A stretch of DNA of 64,000 nt, from positions 124,001-188,000 of the forward strand of contig JARVKI010000045.1 of assembly GCA_036674765.1 (NCBI GenBank), read 5' to 3'. This document shows, piece by piece, positions 34,121 to 46,181 of this stretch; the first letter of the stretch is position 1; each line of letters begins with the position of its first letter. The translations under genes and the position numbers were made by a program. The DNA is from Seiridium cupressi (Eukaryota; Ascomycota; Sordariomycetes; Amphisphaeriales; Sporocadaceae). The notes under the pieces were generated by a model. The model did no database searches. It saw nothing but the letters and a program-made list of their open reading frames with translations, and was not told where the DNA came from.

Positions 34121-35434
34121 ATGCTAATTTCAATGATGAAGATCTTGCTGTATGAACAACTACCGGTCATGGCATTACTTTCTATTTTCATGATAGCTGT
34201 TGGCTCTTCGCTAGCGATGGCCACGCCTGTACCGGCGGTTTCGATTCTCGAAGTGCGTCAGCAGTCTTCTAACTCGTCGGGATACCTTATCCCTCCTAGC
34301 CAAGATTCATGGTACGCTGCACCCTTTGGCTACGAACTTTCCCAACCAGGGGCACTACTTCGTCTTCGTTCTGCACCTGGAAACCAAACCACCGCCGTTG
34401 GAAATTGTTCCGCCGCCTACCAAATCCTCTACCGAACATCTGATTCTGGATTCGAACCTTGTGTGGCAGTAACAACTCTCTACATACCCGAAGACACATC
34501 AGTCGCGGCAAAAGAACTGCTCTCCTTTCAATATCCTTACAACAGCCCCAGCCTTGACCATAGCCCCAGTTACGCCTTCCAGTTCTCCGCTGCCCCAGAG
34601 GTCGGGACCGCGCTAGGCAAAGGCTGGTACGTCAATGTGCCAGATCATGAAGGGATATTGGCGGCAGATGGTGCCAACCTAGGACAGGGCCTCGCTACGC
34701 TCGACTCAGTACGTGCGGTTCTATCTACCGGTTTCGGCCTGCAGAACGACACCAAGTATGCCATGATGGGGTACTCGGGCGGTGCTCTTGCGAGCGAATG
34801 GGCAGCTGAACTGCAGGCTCAATACGCTCCTGAGCTTCAGTTCAGCGGTACGGCTATTGGAGGGACACCGCCAAATGTAACGAGTGTCTGGGACTCAGTG
34901 AATGGCACTCCATACTCGGGCATGATTCCCCTTAGTTTTGTTGGTGTCACAAGATCTTACTCGGGTATGTTTGAGTGGCTGGTCAGCCAGTTGAAAACAG
35001 AAGGTCAGTATAATGGAACGAGCTTTTTGAAAGTCCAAAGCATGAGCGCGCCCGAAGCATTTGTTTTCTTTGCCAGTCAGGACATATGGGAATACTTTGT
35101 AGATGGAAGAGCTGTCCTTGATGACCCGACCATCCAGCGCATTTTGGACGACAACTTTTACATGGGATATCACGGCTTCCCACACATGCCGCTATATATG
35201 CATCATGCAATCCATGATGAATTCGCTATAATTGCACACACGGATGAGTATGTAGAAAGGCTATGTGGGATCCATGTGGGCATATTATACGAACGCAATA
35301 CTATCGGCGATCATGTCAGTCAGCAAACGAATGGTGTGCCTGCAGCCTTCGATTGGCTGGATGGGATCTTTACCGGGACGCAGGCAGAGGGTGGTTGCAT
35401 AATCAGGAATGTTACTGTCGATTTAAGCCAGTGA
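34121..35434 (+). CDS. Secretory lipase (LIP family, CAL-A like)
   Basis: Single exon, 437 residues. Hydrolyses ester bonds of lipids outside the cell. N-terminal signal (hydrophobic MALLSIFMIAVGSSLAMA), then a possible propeptide. The nucleophile elbow is GYSGG at residues 217-221 (Ser219), characteristic of the secretory lipase family, and is followed by ALASEWAAELQAQYAPEL, also family-typical. A likely catalytic His lies in IGDHVSQQTNGVPAAFDWL near the C-terminus. Several Asn-X-Ser/Thr sites suggest N-glycosylation. Several ATGs occur at the start (residues 1, 5, 6 and 17), so translation could begin at 34133 or later; the signal peptide is kept by any of the first three. Confidence 0.88.
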   Translation: MLISMMKILLYEQLPVMALLSIFMIAVGSSLAMATPVPAVSILEVRQQSSNSSGYLIPPSQDSWYAAPFGYELSQPGALLRLRSAPGNQTTAVGNCSAAYQILYRTSDSGFEPCVAVTTLYIPEDTSVAAKELLSFQYPYNSPSLDHSPSYAFQFSAAPEVGTALGKGWYVNVPDHEGILAADGANLGQGLATLDSVRAVLSTGFGLQNDTKYAMMGYSGGALASEWAAELQAQYAPELQFSGTAIGGTPPNVTSVWDSVNGTPYSGMIPLSFVGVTRSYSGMFEWLVSQLKTEGQYNGTSFLKVQSMSAPEAFVFFASQDIWEYFVDGRAVLDDPTIQRILDDNFYMGYHGFPHMPLYMHHAIHDEFAIIAHTDEYVERLCGIHVGILYERNTIGDHVSQQTNGVPAAFDWLDGIFTGTQAEGGCIIRNVTVDLSQ

Positions 35435-35969
35435 GGCGCAGCAATGCAAAATGGATCAAAGCGAGCTATTAGACCCGCTTAGATATATCTTCTATAATAA
35501 TCAGATTACAGCGTGTATGATTGATTATCGTCAATCTGCCCGCTGGCTACTTGTCTCGCTATTTCATCAATAATCAGGAGTAGGATATTCAAGTACGACA
35601 CAAAACTAGATAGATTAAGTTTACATATAGAGAATCATGTACAAAAACATCGAACACCTAGTTTGGCAATCGGCAATTGCTAATACTAATATCCATATTC
35701 TGCTGCTGAGTATTAACCAGAATAGTATTAATCTAATCTTCATTATTATGCAGTGAAAGCGTGGTTGTCGAGCTATGAGATATAAGCAATTCGCCGGTGT
35801 TGTTGCAAGCCCCACATCCAAACCAGGCAGCAGCGCCCTAGTGCTAGGTCATGCTTTAGTGGATATCTACCGCCTGGAATATAGTGGATTCAGTGGGATA
35901 TATATTTGGCCATCTCATAGATCACACTATCAGTGCAATCATCCAATCGGCCACTATCAAATCGTCAAC
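35435..35969. other. Intergenic region
   Basis: AT-rich sequence between the lipase stop and the next start. The downstream frame stays open from 35775, but ATG at 35970 is the better start because the upstream residues have no conserved look. Confidence 0.45.
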
Positions 35970-37286
35970 ATGCCACGCGCGACAGGAAAAACATCTGGCC
36001 CTGACAAGATGCTACGTTCCACACGGAGCTCAGGTGTCCAAAAATCAAGCACGCCACTGGCTCCTTCAGAGCGTCGCACCAGAAGCGCCCGCGTCGAAGG
36101 CCAATACTCGAAAGTCAAGGCTAAGCCACGGCCCGCTACCAGTGCCAAGCCAAAGACGAACTTGCCTTCGTACACTTCATACCTCCGGCGGTCTCAGCAA
36201 GAGGTCTCTTCTGATCCAAACCAGCGCACACGATTGTTTGCTGTGCCAGTGGAGATCACGCGCGAAGTGGCATCTCACCTCTCGCCTGCCCATGCTGTCT
36301 GCCTCACCCTGACTTGCAAGCTTGCCTTGCAGACCCTTGGCACCTCTTCCTGGAACCATGAGAGTGTCCGCCAGCGCTGGCACTTGGATCCTCTCACGAA
36401 TATATGTCAGCGAACAGCACTATTAGAACTTTTGGTCCGCGACCTACAGCACCAAGACATGGTATACTGCGAAAGGTGCAATTCGATCCATGGACCCTTG
36501 AAAAAGCCAAGTGATCACAGGGAAACCAAGTTGACAAAATACTGCTGGGGTCAAGACGCAGCTATCGAATACCCCCGAAGTGAGCTTGGCGGCTATAGCC
36601 TGGTATTCGACCACATCAAACAGGTCTTCGAGACCACCGCTCCTAATTCAAGTTTGGAGGTTGAGTACCTATGCGGCACTTATGAAATCCCACATCCAAA
36701 TTTCCATTACAAAATGTCGACTTCCGGCCGTCGACTCAATGGCAACCTCGTCGTCCAACATGAATATGCATTTCAGTCCCAGTCGTCGAAGACACCTCTA
36801 AAACCAACTGATTTCCTGAATCTTCCGTTGAGGGTCTGCCCTCACCAGTCCACAACAGCCGTTGCCCCAACCGAGGCACGATACGCCAAGAATCAGCTGA
36901 ACAGCCCACTTTTTACATCTTCCATCGCTTGCGCCTTCCCCGTTGCGCAAAGAACGGGTGTCCCGCCACGAAATATTTTCCGGAACCCGACTCCTCTTGA
37001 AGAGCAGATGCTCGTAGCCATTGATACAGAGGAGAACCCGGTTCTTCGGTGCAGGTGTTGTCCGACAAAGTGGAAGGTGGAATATGCAGATGGGAGCGCC
37101 TCGAGGGCCTCAGTTGGCCACGAGCTCAAGGTGACAGTCTGGCACTGTTTCTACAATGAGCTTTATAGGGCGGCGAAAGTATGGCCTTGGTTCGTGAGAC
37201 GTGGGGCGCTGAATCTAGGAAAGTCGAAGATGAATACGGAGTTTTGGAGTCAAACGAGAAATTTCGTAGATTTTGAAGTTGAGTGA
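35970..37286 (+). CDS. F-box-like protein with CxxC motifs
   Basis: 438 residues from the chosen ATG (MPRATGKTSGPDKML). The N-terminus is a basic, low-complexity tail rich in Ser, Arg and Lys. An F-box-like segment follows (FAVPVEITREVASHLSPAHA, then LTLTCKLALQTLG). Next come a CERCNSIHG motif that may bind a metal and, in the C-terminal part, RCRCCPTKW. This layout (F-box, then CxxCxxxHxP) is common in uncharacterised fungal proteins. No catalytic domain. A role in ubiquitin ligase target choice is only inferred. The frame is open to 35775, so a start further upstream cannot be excluded. Confidence 0.7.
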   Translation: MPRATGKTSGPDKMLRSTRSSGVQKSSTPLAPSERRTRSARVEGQYSKVKAKPRPATSAKPKTNLPSYTSYLRRSQQEVSSDPNQRTRLFAVPVEITREVASHLSPAHAVCLTLTCKLALQTLGTSSWNHESVRQRWHLDPLTNICQRTALLELLVRDLQHQDMVYCERCNSIHGPLKKPSDHRETKLTKYCWGQDAAIEYPRSELGGYSLVFDHIKQVFETTAPNSSLEVEYLCGTYEIPHPNFHYKMSTSGRRLNGNLVVQHEYAFQSQSSKTPLKPTDFLNLPLRVCPHQSTTAVAPTEARYAKNQLNSPLFTSSIACAFPVAQRTGVPPRNIFRNPTPLEEQMLVAIDTEENPVLRCRCCPTKWKVEYADGSASRASVGHELKVTVWHCFYNELYRAAKVWPWFVRRGALNLGKSKMNTEFWSQTRNFVDFEVE

Positions 37287-37593
37287 AGAATCACCGGCAT
37301 GAATCTGGCAGAAAAGAGCATATGAATGCCAATTCATATGATAAATGCAGCTTTATCACTTCCTGCTTTTGATGTCCTTTTCCCACATCCTTTCAATTGA
37401 CCTGGCCACTATACTTTACAGAACCTTTGCGTCTCATGTATTATTCTTGATCATAGACTACTCAGTAATGAAAGCAGCGATATAGAAGTTAAAGATTGGT
37501 ATTATTTAAGAACTTTTATAACCCTTATAATACATGTCCTCCTATACGTCCTCGACATAAAAGAGCGAACTCAATACTCATCAGCGTAAATCA
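37287..37593. other. Short intergenic region between convergent genes
   Basis: 306 bp of AT-rich 3' flanking sequence shared by the F-box-like gene and the convergent Hsp20 gene. Nothing else seen. Confidence 0.5.
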
Positions 37594-38193
37594 TTAATTG
37601 ATAGTAATGCAGCGGCCCTCGGTCTTCTTCGCCTTAGGTACCACGACCGTCAAAACGCCGTTTTCCAGCTTTGCAGTAATGGCGTCCCGATCTACCTGGG
37701 CCGGGAAACTAAAAATGCGCGAGAACTCTCCAACACTGCGTTCTGTCACCCAGTACTTGGCCTTGGGTGCGCTGGAAGCGACCTCCTTGTCTTTCTCGGA
37801 GGGCTTGACAACCTGGGTCGACTTGTTCTCGTGCTCGTCCTCGACGTGTTTCGTATCCTTCGCGTCCTCGACCTTGGAAGAGTCACCGTCGCCCTCAGTG
37901 TAGTGACGCTCGACTCTGCCGAAAACTCTGATGGTTTGGTCGTCGGTAAATTCGATGTTCAGGTCTTCCTTTTTGGTGCCAGGGAGGTCGCCGTGTAGTT
38001 CATATGCGGCCTCGGTCTCCTTCACGTCGAACTTGGCGTGGAATGTTGGGAGTGGCTGGTGGCTGCCTAGTCGACGAATGGTACCGTTTTCTCCCTTGTC
38101 GGACTGCCCAGAGTATTTGTCGAACTCGTCGATGAGCCGGAAAAGACCGCTGAAGCTTGGCTGGTTGTAGAATCGTGGTGCGAAGACGGACAT
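37594..38193 (-). CDS. Small heat shock protein, Hsp20/alpha-crystallin family (Hsp30-like)
   Basis: 199 residues, intronless. ATP-independent chaperone that holds unfolded proteins, usually in large oligomers in the cytosol. The N-terminus MSVFAPRFYNQPSFSGLFRL is typical of fungal Hsp30-type proteins. The alpha-crystallin domain starts at FHAKFDVKETEAAYELHGDL and ends with the signature AKLENGVLTVVVPKAKK. An acidic, Lys-rich insert (about 103-140) separates the two halves of the domain, as in other fungal family members. The upstream region contains TTCTCGAA and CCCCT elements, fitting heat and stress control. Confidence 0.93.
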   Translation of the reverse strand: MSVFAPRFYNQPSFSGLFRLIDEFDKYSGQSDKGENGTIRRLGSHQPLPTFHAKFDVKETEAAYELHGDLPGTKKEDLNIEFTDDQTIRVFGRVERHYTEGDGDSSKVEDAKDTKHVEDEHENKSTQVVKPSEKDKEVASSAPKAKYWVTERSVGEFSRIFSFPAQVDRDAITAKLENGVLTVVVPKAKKTEGRCITIN

Positions 38194-39380
38194 TCTGTGT
38201 GTAGTGTTGCCAGCTCAAATTGTTTGGTCTGATTGAGGGTGATATCGATGGTTGGTTTGTTGCGTTGCTTTTGAGTTTGATTTGCAAGTGCTGACTTTGT
38301 TGTCTATCTGGTTTACAGTTCAACTATCGTCAGGAGGGAGGGAGCTCATCATTAAATAGACGAGGCCACCGGGTATCCCCTTAGCTGATCAACACTTTCG
38401 AAATAATTCTTCTCGTAACGATTGACATCATGCTACGGTTTCTGAAGCATCTTACAGGTGCTACTCATTTCTCGAAGCGACGTCAAGGTTCGTGATAGTT
38501 GTCGCATTCCCTAGAACTTTCCACAGCCCCACAGCCCCACTACGGCGACCCACTCCGGAAGAATGAACCGCATCCCGTTGTGGGGTTCCACCCACCAGCT
38601 ACCTACATTAGTGGGCGATGCCTGACTGGTGCGAGCCCGCCCCAAACGCGTCTGATAATATGTACATGGCAATTAGAATGTTCTCGCACAGAACGTGAAT
38701 TCAATCGGAATACTACTGGCAGGCGGGAATCATGCCATATTGTGACAAGACATATACTTGAGAAATCTAAAAAATACCTGGCGGGCATGTCAAGGCTGTT
38801 TGCATAGAAGATTTTGGAATGCCGTGTTGGACATAGCTCGAAAGGAGGTCGTATACTGTATTGCATTGATGTAGTGGGTTGCATGAGGTGCATGTCATCG
38901 CCTGGTTTCCAGCTTTATCTTCCACATTCAATGTGAGCTCTTTCGTCATTCTTCGTCCACTGTTCAGCAACCGTCATCTGAATCTTGACAACAAGCACGC
39001 ACGTGTCAAGCCGCCGATGGACGGCCATCACGCTGTGGAGTGGTGTGCTGCAGGCGAAATTGGAGCGTGTTGAAAATGGGGTAGACAACCGGATGAGACT
39101 TGTCTTGATTATGCAATCAGGCTCAATGGACTGGGATGTCCATGAAGGGGAGTACAAGCACCCATAGTTGATGTTTCGGTATTTCTAGTGTAGCTAAATG
39201 AGAACGGGGGCACGAATCGACTCATATTTTACTCTGGATGAATTGGTAGTCAGCGAAGATGACATCAAGATTGATCGGGATGTTGTATGAAGACCATTAA
39301 ATGTGGGCCGTACAGGGCACAGAAGCTCACTTTGCCATGCAAAGGTGCTTCGTGCTTTATTCAGTAGAATATCTACTAAA
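38194..39380. other. Intergenic region
   Basis: Promoter of Hsp20 and 3' flank of the monooxygenase gene. Small frames on both strands (up to 102 codons at 38499-38807) show no domain or codon signal. No RNA gene recognised. Confidence 0.5.
38377..38476 (-). promoter_or_regulatory. Heat shock and stress elements upstream of Hsp20
   Basis: TTCTCGAA at 38469-38476 fits the heat shock element TTCnnGAA. A second cluster TTCGAA...TTCTTC lies at 38397-38412. CCCCT, the stress response element, lies at 38377-38381. They are about 185-285 bp upstream of the Hsp20 ATG (38193). The motifs are seen; binding by Hsf1 or Msn2-type factors is inferred. Confidence 0.5.
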
Positions 39381-41487
39381 TCAATCTATACCAAGCATCT
39401 TCTTCAGGGCCTGCTCTAGGCAATCAGCGGGATCTTTCAGTAGTGTCGCCGACCTCCAGCCAACAAATCGATCTGGCCTAACCAAGATACAACCATCCTC
39501 CTCAACCCCCCTGTGCTGGACCCAGTGGCCGTATACATCTTCATAGTCTTCGCCCCATCCAATACTATATGCGTTGATGACGAAACCGAGCTTTTCGCCA
39601 ACCTCTTTCGCAGCCGATTTCCAGCCGCCACCGCCAGGTCCAGTGAGCACAGTGAAGCATCCATGGCCAGCGAGGTCGTTGGTACTGATTTGTTGCTGAG
39701 GAACTTTGGTGTTGATCCAAGCATGTGGCAGTCGGGATCCAGGATATGTTGAGATCTGGTACTCCATGTCCTCATTATGGGGAATGGAGGAACGAGGCGC
39801 TCCTTTATCATCCAGCACGACTGCTTTGCTGCCATATTCATCATAGCGTTGGCCCATCTCCCTTCCTATCGCGTGAAATTCCGTTTCGGTACCCTTGATG
39901 GCGATGCGGAGTTCTTCCCGCCTCTTACGACCTTCCGGGCTGACGGCACTTAGTTCACCGAAGGCTCGTCTTCTTGCATCCAGCGTTGGCTCCTCCATCC
40001 CGAGAGCAGTCCATACAGCTACATGATCTCTAAGGCCCTGGTTCGCTCTCGTGACCACACCAAGCCCAACTGGCTGACGCTCGACACTGTATGTGGAGAG
40101 CAATTTGGACGATGCGTGACCGCGTAACGTATATGCAACTTTCCAGGCAAGGTTGTAGGCATCTTGAATGCAAGTGTTCGAACCAAGGCCATTGAAAGGC
40201 GGATGCCGATGGACTGCATCGCCAAGACAGTAACTAAAGCTCAGAGTATCAGCGTTGGATGTACAACTCATCGCCAGCAACTTACATATTTCCATGTGAG
40301 TAGCGCTCCGCGGCAATTTCATTGATATTCCAATTGGAGATGCCTATGAGTCGTACTGGTAAGCTTCTGTCGCCGATAAAGTCCTTGACTCTTTCGATGT
40401 ATTGTTCATCCGATGGCGCTTCCGTGTAACTTCCCTTGGGATCGGGGAAAATGATAAACATCCATCTGCATACCAGTCAGCAAAATGATTACTGGGATAG
40501 CTAGCCAAGAGGGAGAATTGGACAGGTTACGTACTTTGTCCAGGGTTCCACCATCCTCACCAAAGCCATTCGTGCCCATGGGGGATGTTCGGAATCCGGC
40601 TGCATCATCCAATGTAAATTGCCGACGCGGGTCTCCACCAGGTGTGACATGTCGACCTCAACATAAACGTTGATTGCCAAGCCTCCACCAGGCTTCTTGA
40701 TCAGTGGTATTCCAAGCTGCCGCACCACCTGACTTCGAGCGCCATCGCACCCGAAAAGATACTTGGTCGTAATTTTGTACGATCGACCCTTCTCGTCTCG
40801 AATGTCACTGACGATCCCGTCATCTGTCTCTTCGAAGGAAGCCAGCGTTGTGTTGAACCGACACTCCCATCCGCGCGACAGAGCACGCTCAAGCAGGATT
40901 GGTTCCAGCAAAGTCTGTGGCAAGTCGACATGCTCGCATCCACTAGCAGCTGCATATGCTCCCTTGGCGACCGGTTAGAAAAGAAATTTGTTGGCTGGCG
41001 AGGGCGATCAAAATAGAATCCTAGGAATTCTACCTACAGCCTTGTCTGGATCGTGACCCCACGAGTAGATACGGCCGTATTCCTCTCCCGCCATGCTCTT
41101 GCACCACCGCGTATGCGCCATGTTTTTGTTTGTGGTTGCAGCAGCCAGGCATGCCTTGTCTAAGCCGATATCCCGGAGACATTCTATGAGTGTGTAAATA
41201 TAGTCCTTTCACTCAATAGGAACATGGCTGACATGAATGCGGGGTAATTACTCACCCAATGCAGCCATGTTGGTTATATGCGCTCTCGGGGTATCAGCGG
41301 TGCCGGGCGCTGCTGCGATCATGACCCCTGTCAGGCCTAACAGGAGCAATTGACATTAGAAAGGAGTTTTGACCATCAAGAAAGTATGCCATTCCATGTG
41401 CGTACCATACTCAGCAAGGAAGCATGCCAGGGATGCACCGGCGGGTCCGGCACCAACAATCAAAAGGTCGGTCTTAACGTCTTGCAT
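39381..41487 (-). CDS. FAD-dependent phenol-hydroxylase-class monooxygenase
   Basis: Six exons: 41487-41406, 41336-41256, 41183-41038, 40962-40535, 40465-40286 and 40233-39381. They close in frame to 589 residues. Hydroxylates an aromatic substrate with FAD, NADPH and oxygen. Visible motifs: N-terminal LIVGAGPAGASLACFLAEYG; PGTADTPRAHITNMAALECL, typical of the phenol/2,4-dichlorophenol hydroxylase group; FGCDGARSQVVRQLG (DG motif); CLGDAVHRHPPFNGLGSNTC, then IQDAYNLAWK (GD motif); and a C-terminal thioredoxin-like domain (about 500-589, GCFTVLTGPGGGGW onward) as in phenol hydroxylase. All motifs are intact. The start at 41487 puts the GxGxxG motif near residue 12. The acceptor of exon 4 (AAG) is atypical. 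The substrate may be a phenol or chlorophenol, or an intermediate of secondary metabolism. Confidence 0.9.
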
Positions 41488-42620
41488 CCTCACGAAAGAA
41501 TATCAGAGTATAATGATGTCTTAGCCCCGGTGATTACAGATGTAGGAGTCGGTGCACTACTGAGAATAAAATTGATGTAAACAGCAAGTGCGGTTGGGCT
41601 GGACGAATTATATCACACAGCCACGTCATGGACTTACCGTGAACAAGTGTCACACGCTAAAAGCGCTAGCCGATGGAAAAATTGGAGATCGGTTTGGCAT
41701 GTCGGCAAGTCGAAGTGGAGCATACATGAATCGATCGTGAGCCTTGGCGTTTGGCCTTCGCCACTCCAAAAAGGTGCCCTACCTATGCCCTGCCTAAAAC
41801 CCCATGTGCAATTTAGGGAATGAACTGGTTTCTCTTCCGTTACGCAAGATCTTCATGATATCGAAGAGCCTTAGTGGGCAAGATGCTGCCTTTATAAGTG
41901 GGTCAGGGAAATGATGAAAGTGAGTCAGCCATGCTGTCAAAATGTGAAAAGGTGAGGGGGCCTGGGGCTAGGACGAGAATGGCATCGAATTGTTCGTCAA
42001 CCTCAGTACAGTGAATGTTCACAAACACGTATAATAGTCGCTGGATCAAATCAAAGGCACATTCATTCCAATCACGTCACGAATGAACGTGAGGGAAAGC
42101 TGAATGTGCCAATATATGGAGGACCCAAATATGGTCGGGTCCATGCCCGCGAGCCTCGAATCAACGTTGTATCTAAACTTGATGCGTATTCGTTGGGCAG
42201 TCAACTCGCTCCTTGTACTTAGTTATATGAATTGCCGATACTCGTATCTAAGCTTCCATCGTTTGTAATAGCATTAACTTTGCGCTCACAGGTGCGGGAG
42301 TGTTTGTAACACTATACTGGCAATGTTCATTTACTGCAAAGATGTGCAGGGGTCATGATCCTTGCTCCTCGAGTGATTAGATTTGGGCTGCAAAGTACGG
42401 CATGGTTTTATTTTCCCAACTGCTCAAATCTAGACCAGCAACACCTCAGCCGCAGCTTCAGCCGCAGCTTCTCCGCACATCAACACTTCAACGAGGAAAC
42501 TCGCCCAACGCGCGTGGTATGTTTTCACTCAATCACGGCATACGCGATCTTCATTCACTCACATATGTTCAGCATATATCTCTTCAGTTAGCATATTGAA
42601 GTTTCTCCGATAGTCCTTGA
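41488..42620. other. Divergent intergenic region
   Basis: Separates the monooxygenase start (minus) from the HET gene start (plus). Contains the direct repeat CAGCTTCAGCCGCAGCTTC near 42450-42470. The open frame at 42355-42591 has no recognisable motif. Nothing else found. Confidence 0.5.
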
Positions 42621-45306
42621 TTGCTTCACAGTCTAATGGCACTTCGAGCGGTGCTTAATCCCGACAGTCAGCGATGGCCTTATGAAGATGCACAGTCGCC
42701 GAACGATATCAGTCTGCTTTACACGGTGCCGCCGCACCAAGCCCGCCCGGTAGACGAAGATGCATTCGAATACTTGAGAGGGGGAAGCATTCTTGACGTT
42801 GAATGGAAAAACACCTCGCAAAGCCTTTCCGTCGATGCACGCCATGTGGAGTATATGGGGGCCTCCCATCTATGCAACGCATGCCTCAGCGCACTGGGGT
42901 ATCTGGCGCAGAACCTCAAGGACTGTATTGATCAGGAAAAGGACCCGGGCTTTCAGACCAAAAAGTCTGTCGTGCAGCATCAGAACCCTATGGCTTTGTT
43001 TGCCGCAGCCAATGAAGGCTGCCAATTGTGCAAGACGATATGGGGACGTCGCTTCAAGAAAAATGGCATGGCCACGGCCGAGAATATCAGGATAGAGTTT
43101 TGCTGGAACACGATTGATGAGGCGTCTTGGGACGGCGGTCGTCCGGGCGATGCGCGACTGATCTGCAATATGGTTTCCACCATTGCGCAGAACCACAATA
43201 AGAACACGTGGGACACAATTTTCCGTTTCCAACTATGGCTGTCTCCAATATTTGACCAGTTCTTTGAGACCGAAGTTCCTCCGCGGCTTAACTCGATTAT
43301 GCGTGGCAATACTCGCTCAAGCCGACCGATGGCTCTGCGATGGCTGTCGGATTGCAGGGCAAATGCAGATGGTGCTCATTCGGCATGTCAAGCTGGCAAT
43401 AATTCATGGTACCCTACGCGGCTCCTGGATCTTTCCAAGCTTAACGAGACGGGAAATGTCTTCCTAATCGTACCTGAACTACTTGATGAGTCGGTGCGTA
43501 GGGGGGAATACATCACGCTGAGCCATTGTTGGGGGGCATGGGGTGAAAAGGAGTTACCTGTCCTGAATACTTCCAACATTGATGCGAGAGTAACCCACGG
43601 CATGGATATCTCCATGTTTCCACCTACTTTCAGGGACGCAATAGAAGTGGCAGGCTGGTTCAACGGTAAGTAGATCCTCCGATTCTTGTCGCGCTCAATG
43701 CTGAGTAGGACCAGTCAGATGGCTCTGGATGGATTCCCTCTGCATCATTCAAGACTCCCGGGAGGACTGGCAGCACGAAGCGCCAATGATGTGTGATGTT
43801 TATGAGAATGCGCTTCTAAATATCTCGGCAGACCATGCTGTCGATGCCCGGGGCGGATGTTTTCATAATCGATATTTCGGTACTGTGGACGCTTTCAGGC
43901 TCCGTCTGAAGCCGCTGCAGAGCACCTGGTGGGTCACGGTTGACGAACGTAATCTATTTGACTGGGTCAAAGACGCCCCGAGCTCTGAGAGGGCCTGGAT
44001 CTATCAAGAACGGCACCTGTAAGTCCTCCCGTCCCTAAAGTTGCCGGAAGATCGAGCCAAACTAGCCTTGAGCTCTTCCATATCCTCGTCGCAATCCCCT
44101 CCTCTGTGCCCTACTTCCAGAACTGACTGCTGACCGCTTAGAGCACGGCGTGTATTGCATTTCACGGAGCACGAAGCCTTCTGGGAATGCCGAGCAACTG
44201 CACCTTCGTTTCGGAGCGAGACATATCCCCACGGCTCTCCACTGCAGAGGGACTTTCTTGGCCAAACTAAATTACCACTGCAGGATACATCTGCCAGTTC
44301 CATCTCCGATAACCCCCATTTAATGATGTCATGGGATGCTGTTTGCCGAGACTACTCTCAGCGCAAACTTACATACCAAACTGACAAGCTCCCTGCCATC
44401 TCGGGGATTGCCCGCCACTTTGGATCTCGGTGTCGAGAGGATACATATGTGGCCGGTGTCTGGCTATCGCAGTTGCCGCGCAGTTTGTTCTGGAGTGTAC
44501 CCCGAACACAGCGACCTGACGGTCGCCCGCCGCCTACTGAATCCGGCGCGCCATCGTGGTCCTTGATGTCCTGCGCCGCCCCCGTGGAGCCGTCTCAGGT
44601 AGAAAACTCGTTTCACGTTACCGACGTAGCCACAATCATAGCTGACTGCCAACACAAGACTGCGGATCAGTATGGCGCGATGGAAAAAGCGTACCTTTAC
44701 GTGCATGGCTTCGTTCGCCGCATTACGTCAGTCATGAAGCAAATGATCAATGACCCCAGTGTTGATGCATACGAGGGCCTTTGGCAGCTCGACACAACGC
44801 GGAAGTACCGACACCTCTCCGTGGACGGGCAATCAGACCGCGATATCGGCCATGGACCGCACGGTGCGCAGCTGTTCGGCGAAATGCCGGATTGGTTCCA
44901 TGGCTTTGAGCCCGTCGAGTACTATTGCCTGTTCCTGGCAGTCTCACAAGACGGGCCTCAAGACCAACGCGTATTGCGAGCCCTATTGTTAGAGCCTGCA
45001 GAGGAGCAGGGTACATTTCGCCGGGTGGGACATATTTTCTTCCGCGGCCGGTGCGCTCTTAGAATGAGGTATCGGCTGCGGTCAAACGAGACTGACGAGG
45101 AGAGTGCCTGGGACCGGCTGTGGGAAAGCGTGGCAACATACTGGGGGGATGATGACACGGCATTTTGTTCGGGGCGCGAGTCGAGGGGGGCTTTGCCAGT
45201 GAACGTCCAAGCTGAAGCGCCATGGTCGCTTTATGAGCTTGACGGGGATGCTGCGGATAAATCTGGTTTCGAGAAATTAGAACCTGAGGTGGTCATCTTA
45301 ATATGA
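42621..45306 (+). CDS. HET-domain protein with N-terminal CxxC pairs
   Basis: Three exons (42621-43665, 43715-44018, 44142-45306) give 837 residues in frame. HET domains mediate non-self recognition (heterokaryon incompatibility) and resemble TIR folds. Core motifs: YITLSHCWGAWGEK (298-310), FRDAIEVAGWFN, then across the intron VRWLWMDSLCIIQDSREDWQ (conserved W-IDxLCI-Q), and SSERAWIYQERHLARRVLHF (conserved RxWxxQE). The N-terminus has CNAC (85-88) and GCQLC (133-137), a paired-cysteine arrangement common in large fungal HET proteins and suggestive of metal binding. No STAND or ankyrin partner domain is fused. A second in-frame ATG at 42636 is also possible. Allelic function is unknown. Confidence 0.9.
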
Positions 45307-45481
45307 GCCCGCAACAGCTTATTGTAATACCCTTGATTGCGTATACATTATAGTCAATCCTTTCAAATCTTAATCTTAGTAGTGAAATACTTGGATTCCT
45401 TCTCGGGACACAAAGCGCAATTCGTACCCAGCCATATGCCCTTGCTCAGCTACAATAGCCCGCCACTAAGTTCGCATCAGC

Positions 45482-46181
45482 TCACTCATTTAGCAAACAT
45501 CGTCGGCGCCACATTATCTCCAGCAGCCTCGATATATCATGTATTGACCTAACGGCGCAGGCGCACCTCTTGGCACGAATTTCAAATGATACACCAAACT
45601 TCAGCCCCCCCACTAAACGATTTTGATGCTCCTTTGTCTCCCTTGGCGCACTGGCTTGTCCAAACTCTTTGACAACCATATTTGCAGCTTGGCGACCTCG
45701 ATCAAGCCACGACAAATAATGGGGAATAACTGAGTTCCCATCAGCCTCCGCAGCTTCCATCTTGTCGGCGTCTCCGGAAGTCAGAAGGTATTGAGGATGG
45801 CTCAGAGCTATTAGTACCGCTTCCCACGCGGATTGGAACCCCGTATTTGAAAGGTATGTCAGATAATCACCGGTCCGAGTTACATGTGCCCGGAAATTTC
45901 AACTCATCACCGCCCAGGGTCTTGTTGTAAAGAACTTGGCCTGTCATATACCCAGGATTTCCATCCGTAGCTGATGTGTTCGTGTGTTGAAATGCACCAG
46001 ATACCGACGGTGGCATGCACGATAGTCTTAAGCTGTCAGACGCGAATGCAGCAGCTGCGCTGACGCAGCGCACAGATAGCGTGAAACCACTAGTAAGGGG
46101 TGAGACTCGGGCCGAAGGGATTGATACAGTACCGATACAGCGCTGAGACAGCGCCGCGGATATCAAGAGGTGGCAACCCAT
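45482..46181 (-). pseudogene. Unrecognised secreted-type coding sequence, split between two frames
   Basis: First frame, 46181-45870: begins MGCHLLISAALSQRCIG (signal-like) and ends YMTGQVLYNKTLGGDELKF, PGTCNSDR. A frame offset by one continues from near 45880 with TGDYLTYLSNTGFQSAWEAV and then HPQYLLTSGDADKMEAAEAD, to a stop at 45482. Each half looks coding. A one-base indel or an unrecognised intron (for example donor GTAACT inside the Cys codon near 45889) could join them. I do not recognise the family. It could be a real two-exon gene. Confidence 0.35.
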